From positions 558,001 to 622,000 of the forward strand of contig NZ_BMNE01000001.1 in the NCBI RefSeq assembly GCF_014646295.1: DNA of 64,000 nt, given 5' to 3'. The notes below the pieces were generated by a model. That model searched no databases, was not told where the DNA came from, and saw only the letters and a program-made list of their open reading frames with translations. Numbering within the stretch: position 1 is the first letter of the stretch; each line of letters begins with the position of its first letter. A program made the translations under genes and the position numbers. This document shows, piece after piece, positions 18,335 through 26,638 of this stretch. The stretch is from Nocardia rhizosphaerihabitans. Its GTDB lineage: Bacteria; Actinomycetota; Actinomycetes; Mycobacteriales; Mycobacteriaceae.

Positions 18335-18834
18335 CGCCCGGCCTCCAGGATCGCCGCGACGATGTTCGGATAGGCCCCGCAGCGGCACAGGTTTCCGCTC
18401 ATCCGCTCCCGGATCTCCTCGGTACTCAGTTCGATCCCGGCGGTCGCATCGGCGGTCACCAGACTCGGTGCGCCCGACTTCATCTCGTCGAGCATGCCGA
18501 CCGCCGAGCAGATCTGGCCCGGCGTGCAGTACCCGCACTGGAAGCCGTCGTGGGCGAGAAACGCCTGTTGGATCGGATGTAGCTCGTCACCGTCGGTGAG
18601 CCCGTCGGCGGTGACGATCGTCGCCCCGTCGTTGGCCACGGCCAGCGCCAGGCAGAGGGTGGCCCGGCGCCCGTCCAGCAGGACCGTGCACGACCCGCAC
18701 TGCCCGTGATCACACCCCTTCTTCGGGGTCGTCACGCCCAGCTGCTCGCGCAGGACGTCCAGCAGCGTGGCTCGGGTGTCGACGGTGACCGTCCGGTTCT
18801 GTCCGTCGATGGTCAAACTGATCTGCGCGCGCAT
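18331..18834 (-). CDS. Molybdenum hydroxylase [2Fe-2S] subunit
   Basis: A 167-residue CoxS-type subunit with both iron-sulfur clusters. The plant-type cluster uses Cys41, Cys46, Cys49 and Cys61 (CDHGQCGSC). The second, in the C-terminal helical domain, uses Cys100, Cys103, Cys150 and Cys152 (CGYC, CRCGAYPN). E. coli PaoA carries a Tat signal, but this protein starts MRAQISLTIDG with no signal peptide, so the complex should be cytoplasmic. It is the first gene of the three-gene operon. The promoter must lie in the 250 bp shared with the divergent SRPBCC gene; I could not fix it. Confidence 0.93.
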   Translation of the reverse strand: MRAQISLTIDGQNRTVTVDTRATLLDVLREQLGVTTPKKGCDHGQCGSCTVLLDGRRATLCLALAVANDGATIVTADGLTDGDELHPIQQAFLAHDGFQCGYCTPGQICSAVGMLDEMKSGAPSLVTADATAGIELSTEEIRERMSGNLCRCGAYPNIVAAILEAGR

Positions 18835-18986
18835 CGAAGATGCCTCTCGCCGGGGGACACCGATTCCACATCGACCAATGCAGCTGAGCTTTTCGGCCCG
18901 CTACCAGTTTCTGTCCATCCTTGTGCTCACACGCCCGTCCGCCACGCTACCAATGCACGGTCCCGCCGAGTGAGTACCGCGCTCTC

Positions 18987-19011
18987 GTTTGCGCTGTGCG
19001 GCGCCGGGTAT
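18987..19011 (+). promoter_or_regulatory. SigB/SigF-type stress promoter
   Basis: GTTT at 18987-18990, exactly 15 bp, then GGGTAT at 19006-19011. This matches the actinobacterial SigB/SigF consensus GTTT-N15-17-GGGTA. It would start transcription near 19018, about 64 nt before the SRPBCC gene. Confidence 0.65.
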
Positions 19012-19081
19012 GGGCCGCACTGTACGAGAAACCGAATCCAGCCCGTGGCGGCGACGCAGTCGGGCTGGGGAAGGAGTACCA

Positions 19082-19549
19082 GTGAGCACGGTAGCCGCAA
19101 CTGTCGATGTGGATGTCCCGATCCGGACGGCCTACAACCAGTGGACCCAGTTCGAGACGTTTCCGCAGTTCATGGAGGGAGTCGAGCAGGTTCGCCAGCT
19201 CGACGACCGGCACACGCACTGGCGCATCCACGTCGGCCCGTCGACGCGGGAGTTCGACGCCACCATCACCGAGCAGCACCCGGACGAGCGCGTCGCGTGG
19301 AAATCCGACAGTGGACCCGAGCACGCCGGAGTCATCACCTTTCACCGCCTCGACGACACCCACACCCGGATCACCGCGCAGATGGAGGTCGACCCGGAAG
19401 GGTTCATCGAAACCGCCGCCGACAAGCTCGGCGTGCTGAAGCACCGCGTGAACGGTGACATGAACCGGTTCAAGCACTTCATCGAGAGCGAGGGCCTCGA
19501 AACCGGCGCCTGGCGCGGCGACATCCCGCGCCCCGACGCCGGATTCTGA
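19082..19549 (+). CDS. SRPBCC-family protein (polyketide cyclase/dehydrase type)
   Basis: A 155-residue START-like protein. GTG 19082 follows the ribosome binding site AAGGAG by 5 nt; an upstream in-frame ATG at 18989 lies inside the promoter and is excluded. The segments VDVPIRTAYNQWTQFETFPQFM, given here in outline, and GVITFHRLDDTHTRITAQMEV are those of the actinobacterial coenzyme Q-binding/cyclase-like group, which binds hydrophobic ligands in a deep cavity. Many members are induced by general stress, which fits the SigF-type promoter just upstream. A GC-rich hairpin (19570-19587) without a T-tract follows the gene. Confidence 0.85.
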   Translation: MSTVAATVDVDVPIRTAYNQWTQFETFPQFMEGVEQVRQLDDRHTHWRIHVGPSTREFDATITEQHPDERVAWKSDSGPEHAGVITFHRLDDTHTRITAQMEVDPEGFIETAADKLGVLKHRVNGDMNRFKHFIESEGLETGAWRGDIPRPDAGF

Positions 19550-19607
19550 CCCTGGATCTCGACACTCCGGCGGTGGGGGGCCACCGCTGTGTCGGCGTAC
19601 GCCGCGA

Positions 19608-19613
19608 TAAGAT
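19608..19613 (+). promoter_or_regulatory. Possible -10 box of the kinase gene
   Basis: TAAGAT lies 38 nt before the ATG at 19651 in an otherwise GC-rich gap. I see no good -35 box. Confidence 0.35.
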
Positions 19614-19650
19614 TGATCATGCCTCGGAGTTCGCCTCGGAGGGGTGTGCG

Positions 19651-21537
19651 ATGACCGAACCGGCAGAGGATGCCACGGCTGCTGTCGATCCGCGGTCGAT
19701 CGCGTCGGTCGCCGGTGAGGAGCTCGAAACCGGAGACCGGATCGACGACTTCGACTTGCTGCTCGAGCTGGGCCACGGCGCGTTCGCCAGGGTATTCCTG
19801 GCGCGGCAACGCTCGATGCAGCGACTGGTCGCGGTGAAGATCTCCGCCGACCACGGCACCGAACCCCAGACCCTCGCCCGGTTGGAACACGAGTACATCG
19901 TTCGGGTCTATGACCAGCGTCTGCTCCCCGACCACGCGATGAAGCTGCTGTACATGCAGTACCTGCCGGGCGGAACGCTGGCGTCGGTGCTGGACCGGGT
20001 CCGCGAGACCGCCCCGGAACAACGCGGCGGACAACTACTGCTCGACACCGTCGACGACGCGCTGGCGGACAAGGGCGAGATCCGTACCTCGGGCGCCCGG
20101 GTGCGTGAGGAGATCGCCGCCCTGTCGTGGCCGGAGACGGTGGCCTGGCTGGGCCGCCGACTCGCCGAGGCGGTGGACTATGCCGAGCGCCGGGGTGTGC
20201 TGCACCGCGACATCAAACCGGCCAATGTGCTGCTCTCCGCCGACGGTGTGCCGAAGCTGGCCGATTTCAACATCAGCTTCAGCGATCACCTCGCGGGCAG
20301 CAATCCGGTGGCGTACTTCGGCGGATCCCTCGCCTACATGTCTCCGGAGCACCTCGAGGCGAGCCACCCGGCGCTGCCCGGCACGGTCGACGACCTGGAT
20401 ACGCGTAGCGACATCTACGCCCTCGGCGTCATGTTGTGGGAACTGCTGACCGGGCGGCGACCCTTTCCCCAGATCGACGCGAAAGATTCGCAGGCAGCCG
20501 TCGAACAGCTCCTGGAACTGCGTCGCCGTCCGATCGCGCAAGAATTCCTGGACGACCTCCCCGCCGACTGCCCGGCCTCGCTGCGCCGAGTACTGCTGAC
20601 ATGTATGTCGCCGAAACGGGAGGATCGGTGGGCCCATGGCGCGGAGCTGGCTCAGCAATTCGAGCTGTGCCTCGACCCGCGTGCCCGGGATCTGGTCGAC
20701 CCGCCACAGCGCAGCCACCGACCGACCGGTCCACTGTGGCCGATCCCGATCCTGGTGATCGCGATCGGAGTGCCGAATATCGTGGCGGCCGGGTACAACT
20801 ACTACTACAACAAAACGCTCATCGTCAGTACGCTCACGACCGAGGCCCAGTATTCGTTCAACTATGTCGCCGCGATTCTGTATCCACTCGCCATTGCGGT
20901 GGCCACAGTGATGATTCTCTACGTGGCGCGCCGCCTCATTCTGGTACTCCTGGGTTTACGTCTCGGACGCAAATTCTCCGATGAGACTCTCACTCGAGCA
21001 CGGATCGATGCGCTACGCCTCGGCAACCGGGTGGCCGGGATAGCTTTCGCGTTCTGGGCTCTGGGTGGCGTCATTTTTCCGTTGCTGCTCAATCTGATTG
21101 CCGGCGGGGTTCCAGGTGGCACCTATGCCCATTTCCTTCTGTCGGTGGTCGTGTGCGGCGCGATCGCCGTGGCGTATCCCAACTTCGCGATCACCTGGTA
21201 TGTGGTGCGGAACCTGTACCCCGTTTTCCTGGTGCACGGACGATCCGACGCCGCCGATGTCGAACACCTGCGCCGGCTCGCCGCGCGCACCGGCTTCTAC
21301 CTCACGGTCGCGGCCGCGATACCACTGGTGGGCGTCACCGGTATCACCTTCCTGCCCGGGACCGCGATCGATTCCATTGTCTGGGCGGTCCGCATACTGT
21401 GCGTCGGCGGCATCATCTGTTTCGTAGTCGCCTACTTGTTGTTCGGCATCATCAAGGAGGATCTCGCAGCGCTGGAACGCGTAGCGACCGCGTCCAGCAT
21501 CGCCTCGACCACCCAGTCGCCTTCTGCCGACGACTAG
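19651..21537 (+). CDS. Ser/Thr protein kinase with six-helix membrane domain and DFN motif
   Basis: A 628-residue membrane kinase. The kinase domain occupies about residues 33-345: glycine loop GHGAFARVFLAR (41-52), Lys63 in VAVKI, HRDIKPANVLL (185-195) and SPEHLE. The metal-binding DFG is DFN (205-207). About six transmembrane helices follow from 362 to 605, instead of the single helix plus PASTA repeats of PknB-type kinases. A short cytoplasmic tail rich in Ser/Thr ends the protein. ATG 19651 follows CGGAGGG by 7 nt. The upstream neighbour is the stress-type SRPBCC gene, in a separate unit. The input could be a membrane or redox signal; this is unknown. Confidence 0.88.
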   Translation: MTEPAEDATAAVDPRSIASVAGEELETGDRIDDFDLLLELGHGAFARVFLARQRSMQRLVAVKISADHGTEPQTLARLEHEYIVRVYDQRLLPDHAMKLLYMQYLPGGTLASVLDRVRETAPEQRGGQLLLDTVDDALADKGEIRTSGARVREEIAALSWPETVAWLGRRLAEAVDYAERRGVLHRDIKPANVLLSADGVPKLADFNISFSDHLAGSNPVAYFGGSLAYMSPEHLEASHPALPGTVDDLDTRSDIYALGVMLWELLTGRRPFPQIDAKDSQAAVEQLLELRRRPIAQEFLDDLPADCPASLRRVLLTCMSPKREDRWAHGAELAQQFELCLDPRARDLVDPPQRSHRPTGPLWPIPILVIAIGVPNIVAAGYNYYYNKTLIVSTLTTEAQYSFNYVAAILYPLAIAVATVMILYVARRLILVLLGLRLGRKFSDETLTRARIDALRLGNRVAGIAFAFWALGGVIFPLLLNLIAGGVPGGTYAHFLLSVVVCGAIAVAYPNFAITWYVVRNLYPVFLVHGRSDAADVEHLRRLAARTGFYLTVAAAIPLVGVTGITFLPGTAIDSIVWAVRILCVGGIICFVVAYLLFGIIKEDLAALERVATASSIASTTQSPSADD

Positions 21538-21553
21538 CTCGCCACCACTCCGA

Positions 21554-23353
21554 TCACGCGGGTTCCTGGACGTAGTCGGCAGGGTTCTCGGCGTACAGTT
21601 CGGCGATCTCGGCCGCGTACTTCTCGGCGATCACCTTTCGCTTGAGCTTCATGGTCAGCGTCACCTCGTCGCCGCCGGCTTCCCAGAACACCGGCAGGAT
21701 CCGGAATCGCTTGACCTGTTCGACCCGCGAGAGTTTCGCGTTGCCCGCGGCGATGCCCGCGGCGATCTGCTCGAGCACCTCGGGATTCGTGGCCAGCGCG
21801 GCGGCCGAGGCATCGGGGAGATTGTGCTGTGCCGCATACGGTTCGGCGCTTTCGGCGTCGAGCACGATCAGGGCGGTGTTGTAGGGCAGTGCGTCGCCGA
21901 TCGTGGCCATGGCACCGATCAGCGGGGTCGCCGCCTTGATGGCGTGCTCGATCGTCGTCGGCGACATGTTCTTGCCCGCCGCGTTGATGATGAGTTCTTT
22001 CTTGCGGTCGACCACTCGCAGGTAGCCGTCGTCGTCGACGGTCACCACGTCGCCGGTGCTCAACCAGCCGTCGGCGTCGACGGCTTCGGCGGTCTTCTCC
22101 GGCTCGCCGCGGTAGCCCTTCATCACCAGCGGGCCCCTGACCAGCAGTTCACCGTCCTCGGCGATCCGCGACTCCATGCCGGCCAGCAGTCGCCCGACCG
22201 TGCCGAGCCGGGTGTCGTTCGGATGGCTGACGCTACAGATGCACGACAGTTCCGACATGCCCCAGATCTCGGAGATCGGCACGCCGAGCCCGGCGAAGAA
22301 ACCGAGCGTCTGCGGCGGGATCGGCGCGGCGCCCGACAGCGCGAAGCGCAGGCGATCGAAGCCGAGCTTGGCCCGCAGTGTCGACAGCACCAGTTCGTCG
22401 GCCTTGGCCCATTCGGCGGCCACGTCGTCGGGGATCGGCTGACCGGCCAGCTGGTATTCGCTGCGCTTGGCGCCCACCGACAACGCCCACTGCATGCCCT
22501 GCCTGCGCGTGTCGTCGGGTTCGTTCGCGACGACGAATTCGATGGCGGCCTTCAGCTTTTCCCACACCCGCGGCACCGCGCCCCAGATGGTCGGGCGCAG
22601 GTCCGCCAGCGCGGCGGCGATCAGCTTCGGGTCCGGCACCGCGGTGACCTGCGTGCCGAACACTTCCTGCAGGTAGAGCGCGGTGAGCCGGTCGGCGATG
22701 TGCGCACTCGGCATGAACGAGGTGATCGAATCGCCGAACTCGAAGCCGAGCACATCGCCGAGGCCATAGGCCTGGAACATCAGGTTCGCATGCGTCGTCT
22801 CGACGCCCTTGGGGTTTCCGGTGGTGCCCGAGGTGTAGATCAGGGTCGCCACATCGCCCGGCTCGACCGCACGCCAGGAGGCGTCGAAATCGAAATCGGG
22901 TGCGCCACCGGCGATCATCTCGGCCACCGGCACCGTGCCCTCGACGGTGTCGTCGATACAGACGATGTGATCCAGCGGCACTCCGCTGTCGCGCAGCCGC
23001 GGTACATACTGCGCCTCGCAGATCACCACGCGCGCACCGGCATTGCCCAGGACGTGCGCGAGCTGTTCGGCGGAGAGAGTGTTGTAGACGGAGAACGACG
23101 TCGCGCCGACATGCTGGGCACCCACTTCGAGGGGGTAGAACTCGACGCGGTTGCTCATCATCAACGCGACGGTGTCGCCGCGGCGCACGCCGAGTGCCGC
23201 GAGTCCGGCCGCGGCGTCTCGCACGCCGGCGGCGTATTCGCGCCAGGTCAGGGTGTGGGCGTCACCCGGGGTGCGCAGTGCGACCGCGTCGGGATCGATG
23301 GAGGCATTGTACTGGAATGCGGCACAAAGGGTTTCGAAGCGAGGCGTCGACAT
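21554..23353 (-). CDS. Long-chain fatty acyl-CoA synthetase (AMP-binding enzyme)
   Basis: A 599-residue adenylate-forming ligase (acid + ATP + CoA to acyl-CoA). The P-loop TLIYTSGTTGNPKGVE is near residue 173, the A5-type motif near WGMSE, the hinge region GWLSTGDVVTVDDDGYLRVVDRKKELI is given in outline, and the C-terminal lysine lies in SRVEQVKRF. The size and style fit the bacterial FadD15/FAA1-like group acting on long-chain acids. It is the last gene of the seven-gene operon and follows the hydrolase by 21 bp, so its likely substrate is the acid released or formed upstream. Its stop converges with the kinase gene. Confidence 0.92.
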   Translation of the reverse strand: MSTPRFETLCAAFQYNASIDPDAVALRTPGDAHTLTWREYAAGVRDAAAGLAALGVRRGDTVALMMSNRVEFYPLEVGAQHVGATSFSVYNTLSAEQLAHVLGNAGARVVICEAQYVPRLRDSGVPLDHIVCIDDTVEGTVPVAEMIAGGAPDFDFDASWRAVEPGDVATLIYTSGTTGNPKGVETTHANLMFQAYGLGDVLGFEFGDSITSFMPSAHIADRLTALYLQEVFGTQVTAVPDPKLIAAALADLRPTIWGAVPRVWEKLKAAIEFVVANEPDDTRRQGMQWALSVGAKRSEYQLAGQPIPDDVAAEWAKADELVLSTLRAKLGFDRLRFALSGAAPIPPQTLGFFAGLGVPISEIWGMSELSCICSVSHPNDTRLGTVGRLLAGMESRIAEDGELLVRGPLVMKGYRGEPEKTAEAVDADGWLSTGDVVTVDDDGYLRVVDRKKELIINAAGKNMSPTTIEHAIKAATPLIGAMATIGDALPYNTALIVLDAESAEPYAAQHNLPDASAAALATNPEVLEQIAAGIAAGNAKLSRVEQVKRFRILPVFWEAGGDEVTLTMKLKRKVIAEKYAAEIAELYAENPADYVQEPA

Positions 23354-23374
23354 AGTGTGGTGTGTCTTCCGTGT

Positions 23375-24307
23375 TCAGACCGCGGTGGCGGCTTCGGTAT
23401 CGAGGAGAGAAGTGATGAATCGGCCCGCGGCGCCGAAGGCGAACCGGGCCTCGGGCGCGAGCGCGGGCATGACCTGGAATACGTGCATCTGATCCGGCCA
23501 CACCTGCAGTTCGCACACCGCGCCCGCCTGGCGCAGGCGTTGCGCCAGTTCGACAGCGTCGGCGGCGAAATACTCCGCGCTACCGGTCTGGATCAGGGTG
23601 GGCGGCAACTCCGTGCCGTGCTCCGGCCGGAGTTCGAGGTGTTCGCTCGTGAAGTGGGCGACTGCTTTGGCCGAGAGCGTGTAGGAGATCACCCCGTCGC
23701 GGTTTCGGTTCCCGGTGTGGGCGATCCGCAGCCCGAGGTCGGCCATCGGCGAGAACAGCACCAGCCCGCCCGGCCCGGGAATTCGCATGCGGGCGTTGGC
23801 GAAAGCGAGGTCGGCGGCGAGGAATCCACCGGCCGAATCGCCCGCGACCACGATCCGGTCCGGCGAGTATCCGCGCCGCAGCAGCCACCGGTACGCGCGC
23901 GCCACGTCCAGCTGGGCGCACGGGCTCGGATGTTCCGGCGCCAGGCGATAGTCGACGACGAACACGCTGGTGCGGGTCGTCGTCGAAAGCCGGGATGCCA
24001 CACCGCGATACGCCGCGACCGACCCGGCGACGAACCCGCCGCCGTGCACGTACAGGATCACCGCATCGGCACGGGTGGCTTTGGGGCCGGTGACGAACTC
24101 ACCGTGGACCGTGCCGTCGTCGACTCGATCCACCACCGTCCCGATCAAGCTCGGCCCGACGACCCGCATCGCGGCATCGATGGCAAGGCGGGCCATCGAC
24201 AGTGTCGTGGTGTTGACCGGGATCGCGGCCGCCAACGGCCGCACCGTCCGCTCCGCCACCAGCCGGGCGGCCCTGGTCCGCAACGAACCCCGCGCGCTCG
24301 GCGTCAC
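23375..24307 (-). CDS. HSL-type alpha/beta hydrolase (esterase/lipase)
   Basis: A 310-residue serine esterase of the hormone-sensitive lipase family. The oxyanion motif HGGG is at residues 88-91, the nucleophile elbow GDSAG contains Ser158, and the catalytic His lies in PDQMHVFQ near the C-terminus. GTG 24307 overlaps the stop of the SDR gene (GTGA), so the two are coupled. In mycobacteria, LipR-like hydrolases also sit beside a Baeyer-Villiger monooxygenase and an SDR (the mymA operon). Its probable task here is to cleave the ester or lactone made by the monooxygenase. Confidence 0.9.
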   Translation of the reverse strand: MTPSARGSLRTRAARLVAERTVRPLAAAIPVNTTTLSMARLAIDAAMRVVGPSLIGTVVDRVDDGTVHGEFVTGPKATRADAVILYVHGGGFVAGSVAAYRGVASRLSTTTRTSVFVVDYRLAPEHPSPCAQLDVARAYRWLLRRGYSPDRIVVAGDSAGGFLAADLAFANARMRIPGPGGLVLFSPMADLGLRIAHTGNRNRDGVISYTLSAKAVAHFTSEHLELRPEHGTELPPTLIQTGSAEYFAADAVELAQRLRQAGAVCELQVWPDQMHVFQVMPALAPEARFAFGAAGRFITSLLDTEAATAV

Positions 24308-25185
24308 CCGAGGGTCCGTTGCTCGACCCGCTCGAGCAGGTCCTTGACCTTCGCGCTGCCGGCGAGCTGTGCGTCCAGGACCACGTTGACCGCGCCGCGC
24401 AGCAGCGCGTACGGCTCCCACCCGCTGGGGGCGATGGTCCGGGCCGCGCGCCGCCCGATGCCGTCGGCGATCACGGTCGCGGCGTGCGCGGCGGTGATCC
24501 GGACGTTCAGCGGCCAGGGCAGCATCTGGTCCAGTTCCCGGCCGAGGTCGTCCTGGTCGAGCATGGCGTGGGTCATCTCGGTCTCGACGACACCGAAGTA
24601 GGCCACCCCCGCGCTCGCCCCCGCCGCGGCGAGTTCCACGCGCAGCGCGCGCCCGAACTGCTCGACGGCGGCCTTGCTCATCATGTACGGCGACCCGGCC
24701 ATACCCGGCGCGAACGACGCGCACGACGACACGACCACCACGTGACCACGCGCCGCGACGATGTGGTCCAGAGCCGGATGCACGGTGTTGAAACAACCGT
24801 CGAGGTTGATCGCCATCACCCGGTCGAAATCGCGCGGGTCCATCGTGCGCACGGTCGCGGGTTTCGGCGTGACCCCGGCATTGGCGACCACGACGTCGAG
24901 GTGACCGAAAGTGTCCATGGCGAGATCGGTGGCGGCCACCATCGCCGCGCGGTCCCGGACGTCGGCCGCGATCGCCAGCGCACGTGACCCGAGACCCGCG
25001 GCGGCGGCTTCCGCGGCGATCGCGTCGACGTCGACGACGACCACGAAAGCGCCACGGGAATAGAGAATCCCGGCCAGCTCGCGCCCGATCCCCTGTCCTG
25101 CGCCGGTGATCAGGACCACCTTGTCGCGCACGTCGTAGGACCGCCGGGCGAACAGGCCGACAGGATTGAGCGAGGTGAGGTCCAT
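24304..25185 (-). CDS. Short-chain dehydrogenase/reductase (SadH-like)
   Basis: A 293-residue NAD(P)-dependent oxidoreductase. The cofactor motif is TGAGQGIG (27-34), NAG is at 102-104, the catalytic Tyr167 and Lys171 are in SPYMMSKAAVEQF, and a Ser pair is at 153-154. The extended C-terminus (VLDAQLAGSAKVKDLLERVEQ) is typical of the mycobacterial Rv3085/SadH group. ATG 25185 shares its A with the stop of the monooxygenase gene. The context suggests it interconverts an alcohol and a ketone or aldehyde on either side of the Baeyer-Villiger step. Confidence 0.9.
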   Translation of the reverse strand: MDLTSLNPVGLFARRSYDVRDKVVLITGAGQGIGRELAGILYSRGAFVVVVDVDAIAAEAAAAGLGSRALAIAADVRDRAAMVAATDLAMDTFGHLDVVVANAGVTPKPATVRTMDPRDFDRVMAINLDGCFNTVHPALDHIVAARGHVVVVSSCASFAPGMAGSPYMMSKAAVEQFGRALRVELAAAGASAGVAYFGVVETEMTHAMLDQDDLGRELDQMLPWPLNVRITAAHAATVIADGIGRRAARTIAPSGWEPYALLRGAVNVVLDAQLAGSAKVKDLLERVEQRTLG

Positions 25186-26636
25186 CAGGCACTCACCTCG
25201 TAGGACTCGGCGTCGAACGCACTGGTGCGCTTCCGGTACTCGAAACTCCAGTTCGGATAGAGACCGGCGTTCTGCCCGTCCGGCGTCGTGTAGTAACTCT
25301 CGCAACCACCGGTGAGCCACACCGTGGACGCGCTGCGCCGGTGCATCTCCTCGATGAACTCGTCCTGGGTCTGCTGCCGGACCTCCACCCGGTGAGCGCC
25401 CTTGTCGCGCAGGGTCTTCAGCGCGTCGACGATGTAGGCGACCTGGGATTCGATCATGAAGACCGCCGACTGGTTGCCTGCCGCGCCGAACGGCCCCAGG
25501 GTGAGGAAGAAGTTGGGGAACCCGGCCACCGCGGTGCCCAGGTAGGTCCGGCGGTGCTTGCGCATGAGGTCGCCCACGGACGCCTCGCTGCCGACGATGC
25601 GGTCGTAGACCGACGGCGCCGGGTCGAACCCGGTGCCGTAGATGATCGTGTCGACCGGGATCTCGGCTCCGGCTCGGGTGACGACGGAATGCGGGCGAAC
25701 CTCGGCGATGCCGTCGGTCACCACCTCGACGTTGTCCTGGTCGAGGGCGGGCAGGTAGGCGTCGGAGAAGATCGCCCGTTTGCAGCCGATCATGTAGTCC
25801 GGCGTCAGCGTCCTGCGCAGCTCGGGATCGCGCACCTGGCGGCGCAGCTGCCAGCGTCCCAGCAGCTCGTAGGGGTGCCGGAAGCGGTTGTCGACGAACC
25901 CGACCAGGCCGAAACCCTCGATCGCCGCGTACCACGCGCCGCGAACAGCCTTGCCCGCCAAGGGAAGCTTGCGCAACAGCAAACGCTCCGCCCCCAGTGT
26001 CGGCCGATCCATGCGCGGGATGATCCACGGCGCGGAACGCTGGAAGACGGTGAGCGCGGCCACCTTCGGCTGGATCTCCGGCACGAACTGCACCGCCGAG
26101 GCTCCGGTGCCGATCACCGCCACCCGTTCACCGGTGAGATCGTGTTCGTGGTCCCAGTGCAGGGAGTGGAATGTCTTGCCCGCGAACGTGTCAAGGCCGG
26201 GCAGTGTGGGGTACTTCGCTTCGGCGAAGACTCCGGCGGCCGAGATCAGGTAGTCCGCGGTGAGCGCACCCTGCGAGGTCTCGATGTGCCACAGCGAGCG
26301 TCGCTCGTCCCAGCGGGCCTCGAGCAATTCCGTATTCAGCCGGATATGCCGGACGACATCGAATTTCGTCGCCACCGAACGGATATAGGCCAGGATCTCG
26401 GACTGCTTGCCGTAAGTCCGTGACCACTCCGGATTGGGCGCGAACGAGTAGCTGTAGAGCTGCGAGGGCACGTCGCACGCGCACCCCGGGTACGTGTTGG
26501 CCTGCCAGGTCCCGCCCAGATCCGCGGCGCGTTCGAGGATGACGAGATCGTCGAAACCGGCCTCGCGCAATTTGATCGCGAGTCCGATGCCGCCGAATCC
26601 GGCACCGATCACGACGATGTGACGGTGTTCGGTCAT
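25185..26636 (-). CDS. Type I Baeyer-Villiger monooxygenase / flavin-containing monooxygenase
   Basis: A 483-residue FAD- and NADPH-dependent monooxygenase inserting oxygen next to a carbonyl. The FAD dinucleotide-binding motif GAGFGGIG is at residues 11-18, the Baeyer-Villiger fingerprint FAGKTFHSLHW at 151-161, and the NADPH motif VIGTGASA at about 174-181. The later ATG-like motif is IIYGTGFDP. It resembles MymA/EthA-type enzymes of mycobacteria, which act on long ketones and activate some thioamide drugs. It lies between the aldehyde dehydrogenase (2-bp gap) and the SDR (1-bp overlap). A ketone-to-ester reaction feeding the hydrolase two genes on is the natural reading. Confidence 0.92.
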   Translation of the reverse strand: MTEHRHIVVIGAGFGGIGLAIKLREAGFDDLVILERAADLGGTWQANTYPGCACDVPSQLYSYSFAPNPEWSRTYGKQSEILAYIRSVATKFDVVRHIRLNTELLEARWDERRSLWHIETSQGALTADYLISAAGVFAEAKYPTLPGLDTFAGKTFHSLHWDHEHDLTGERVAVIGTGASAVQFVPEIQPKVAALTVFQRSAPWIIPRMDRPTLGAERLLLRKLPLAGKAVRGAWYAAIEGFGLVGFVDNRFRHPYELLGRWQLRRQVRDPELRRTLTPDYMIGCKRAIFSDAYLPALDQDNVEVVTDGIAEVRPHSVVTRAGAEIPVDTIIYGTGFDPAPSVYDRIVGSEASVGDLMRKHRRTYLGTAVAGFPNFFLTLGPFGAAGNQSAVFMIESQVAYIVDALKTLRDKGAHRVEVRQQTQDEFIEEMHRRSASTVWLTGGCESYYTTPDGQNAGLYPNWSFEYRKRTSAFDAESYEVSA

Positions 26637-26638
26637 GG

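Noticed and set aside
21824..24601. A 925-codon open frame on the plus strand opposite the acyl-CoA synthetase, hydrolase and SDR genes
   Set aside because: It is the complement of genes with intact motifs and has no ribosome binding site or family similarity.
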